Origin: Idiomarinaceae bacterium HL-53
GTDB taxonomy: Bacteria > Pseudomonadota > Gammaproteobacteria > Enterobacterales > Alteromonadaceae
Direction of reading: 5' to 3'
DNA length: 64,000 bases
Assembly (NCBI GenBank): GCA_001458075.1
Contig: LN899469.1
Span: 682,001 to 746,000, forward strand
In this document: one piece after another, positions 63,276 to 64,000 of the stretch
Layout: each line of letters opens with the position of its first letter
How positions within the stretch are numbered: the stretch's first letter is position 1
Notes under the pieces: generated by a model
What the model was told of the DNA's origin: nothing
Databases searched by the model: none
What the model saw: the letters and a program-made list of their open reading frames with translations, nothing else
Translations under genes and position numbers: made by a program

Positions 63276-64000
63276 TTAAAGCCAATCTCGGGGATTCAAA
63301 TATGCATACAACTTCGCCTCTTCGGAACCTTCGTCAGGCGTGTAAGCATACTCCCACCGAGCCAACGGCGGCATCGACATCAGAATTGATTCTGTACGTC
63401 CACCGGTTTGCAACCCAAACAGAGTGCCGCGATCGTAGACCAAATTGAACTCCACATAACGCCCTCGACGGTATAGCTGAAATTGTCGCTGCCGTTCACC
63501 ATAAGGAGTATCTTTGCGCTTTTGCGCGATAGGAAGCCAGGCAGGTAAAAAATGCTCACCTACCGACCGCATGAGCCCGAACGCATGCTCGAAATCTAAC
63601 TCTCCTTGCAAATTGGTGTTCAAGTCATCAAAGAAAAGGCCCCCCACACCGCGCGTTTCCTCTCGATGCTTCAAGTAGAAGTATTCATCGCACCACTTTT
63701 TGTATTGCGGGTAATAATCGTCACCAAAGGACTCCACTGCTTGTTTCGAAATTTCGTGCCAATGCCGAACATCTTCCTCGAATGGATAGAACGGGGTCAG
63801 ATCAAAACCCCCGCCAAACCACCAAACTGGCGGAGCACCTTCCTTCTCAGCAATAAAAAATCGCACGTTCGCGTGGGTCGTCGGAATATAAGGATTATGG
63901 GGGTGTAGAACTAATGAAACGCCACATGCGTGGAAACTTCTACCCGCCAACTCGGGTCGATGCGCGGTGGCCGACGCTGGCATTTGTTCTCCGAACACAT
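63276..64000 (-). CDS. hemF: aerobic coproporphyrinogen III oxidase, C-terminal part (5' end outside window)
   Basis: Oxygen-dependent enzyme of haem synthesis, the counterpart of hemN at 11.9 kb. About 240 residues are present; the N-terminus lies beyond the window. Family blocks: [90 protein letters not shown], and [35 protein letters not shown] near the end. A GTG near 63998 is inside the conserved region and is not the start. Confidence 0.96.
   Translation of the reverse strand, partial: VFGEQMPASATAHRPELAGRSFHACGVSLVLHPHNPYIPTTHANVRFFIAEKEGAPPVWWFGGGFDLTPFYPFEEDVRHWHEISKQAVESFGDDYYPQYKKWCDEYFYLKHREETRGVGGLFFDDLNTNLQGELDFEHAFGLMRSVGEHFLPAWLPIAQKRKDTPYGERQRQFQLYRRGRYVEFNLVYDRGTLFGLQTGGRTESILMSMPPLARWEYAYTPDEGSEEAKLYAYLNPRDWL

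Overview
The window looks like a chromosomal segment of a marine, salt-adapted gammaproteobacterium of the Alteromonadales, most plausibly the Idiomarinaceae (Idiomarina, Aliidiomarina or Pseudidiomarina). This rests on gene content read by eye: a polA / engB / cytochrome c4 / yihI neighbourhood, aroE next to hemF, a complete group-2 Mrp Na+/H+ antiporter operon, and many secreted or lipoprotein peptidases, acylases and amidohydrolases typical of a peptide- and amino-acid-consuming lifestyle. No tRNA, rRNA, insertion sequence, integrase, prophage or CRISPR array was seen. Species assignment is inference.

Layout. 1-6.8 kb: 3' end of katG, a secreted Cys-rich protein, a large zinc metalloprotease with an EVE-domain gene, then a decayed serine hydrolase and a MarR regulator behind a promoter carrying two identical operator-like palindromes. 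6.9-19.1 kb: a periplasmic-sensor diguanylate cyclase, gabD, a ChaC-like cyclotransferase, anaerobic hemN with a textbook FNR-type promoter, rlmA, a patatin/beta-barrel (type Vd) autotransporter, a YeiH-type transporter, an SDR enzyme and a LuxR-type regulator with an unusual leader. 19.1-23.6 kb: an operon of glutaryl-CoA dehydrogenase, a fused alpha/beta 2-oxoacid dehydrogenase E1 and a FabD-like acyltransferase. 23.7-29.3 kb: a membrane-anchored coiled-coil protein, an OmpA-family porin, and rlmJ-cpdB-mpo1-like genes. 29.4-36.9 kb: a DAGK-like/DUF389 fusion, an M3 peptidase lipoprotein, a penicillin-acylase-family lipoprotein and an isochorismatase-like hydrolase.

36.9-44.9 kb: mnhA(B)CDEFG, then a bacterial voltage-gated sodium channel and an amidohydrolase, closely packed on the minus strand and readable as one Na+/pH homeostasis operon. 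45.0-46.8 kb: cysE-cysK. 46.9-52.4 kb: an amidohydrolase, DUF2489 and yihI, a 0.7 kb non-coding stretch with an orphan minus-strand terminator, a DUF885 peptidase lipoprotein and cytochrome c4. 52.5-64 kb: engB and a DMT exporter facing polA; a 0.43 kb gap; a DUF945 protein; tetR, an SLC13/TrkA-C permease and aroE; a truncated haemoglobin whose start codon shares bases with that of aroE; a TPR-like protein; and the C-terminal part of hemF at the edge.

The points most worth following are the Mrp-sodium-channel operon, the gcdH-E1-acyltransferase operon, the unexplained 49.14-49.87 kb region, the LuxR leader with a 13-bp inverted repeat, the paired MarR-type operators in front of a decaying hydrolase, and the class II FNR promoter of hemN. 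No wholly new multi-gene defence or biosynthetic system was identified.
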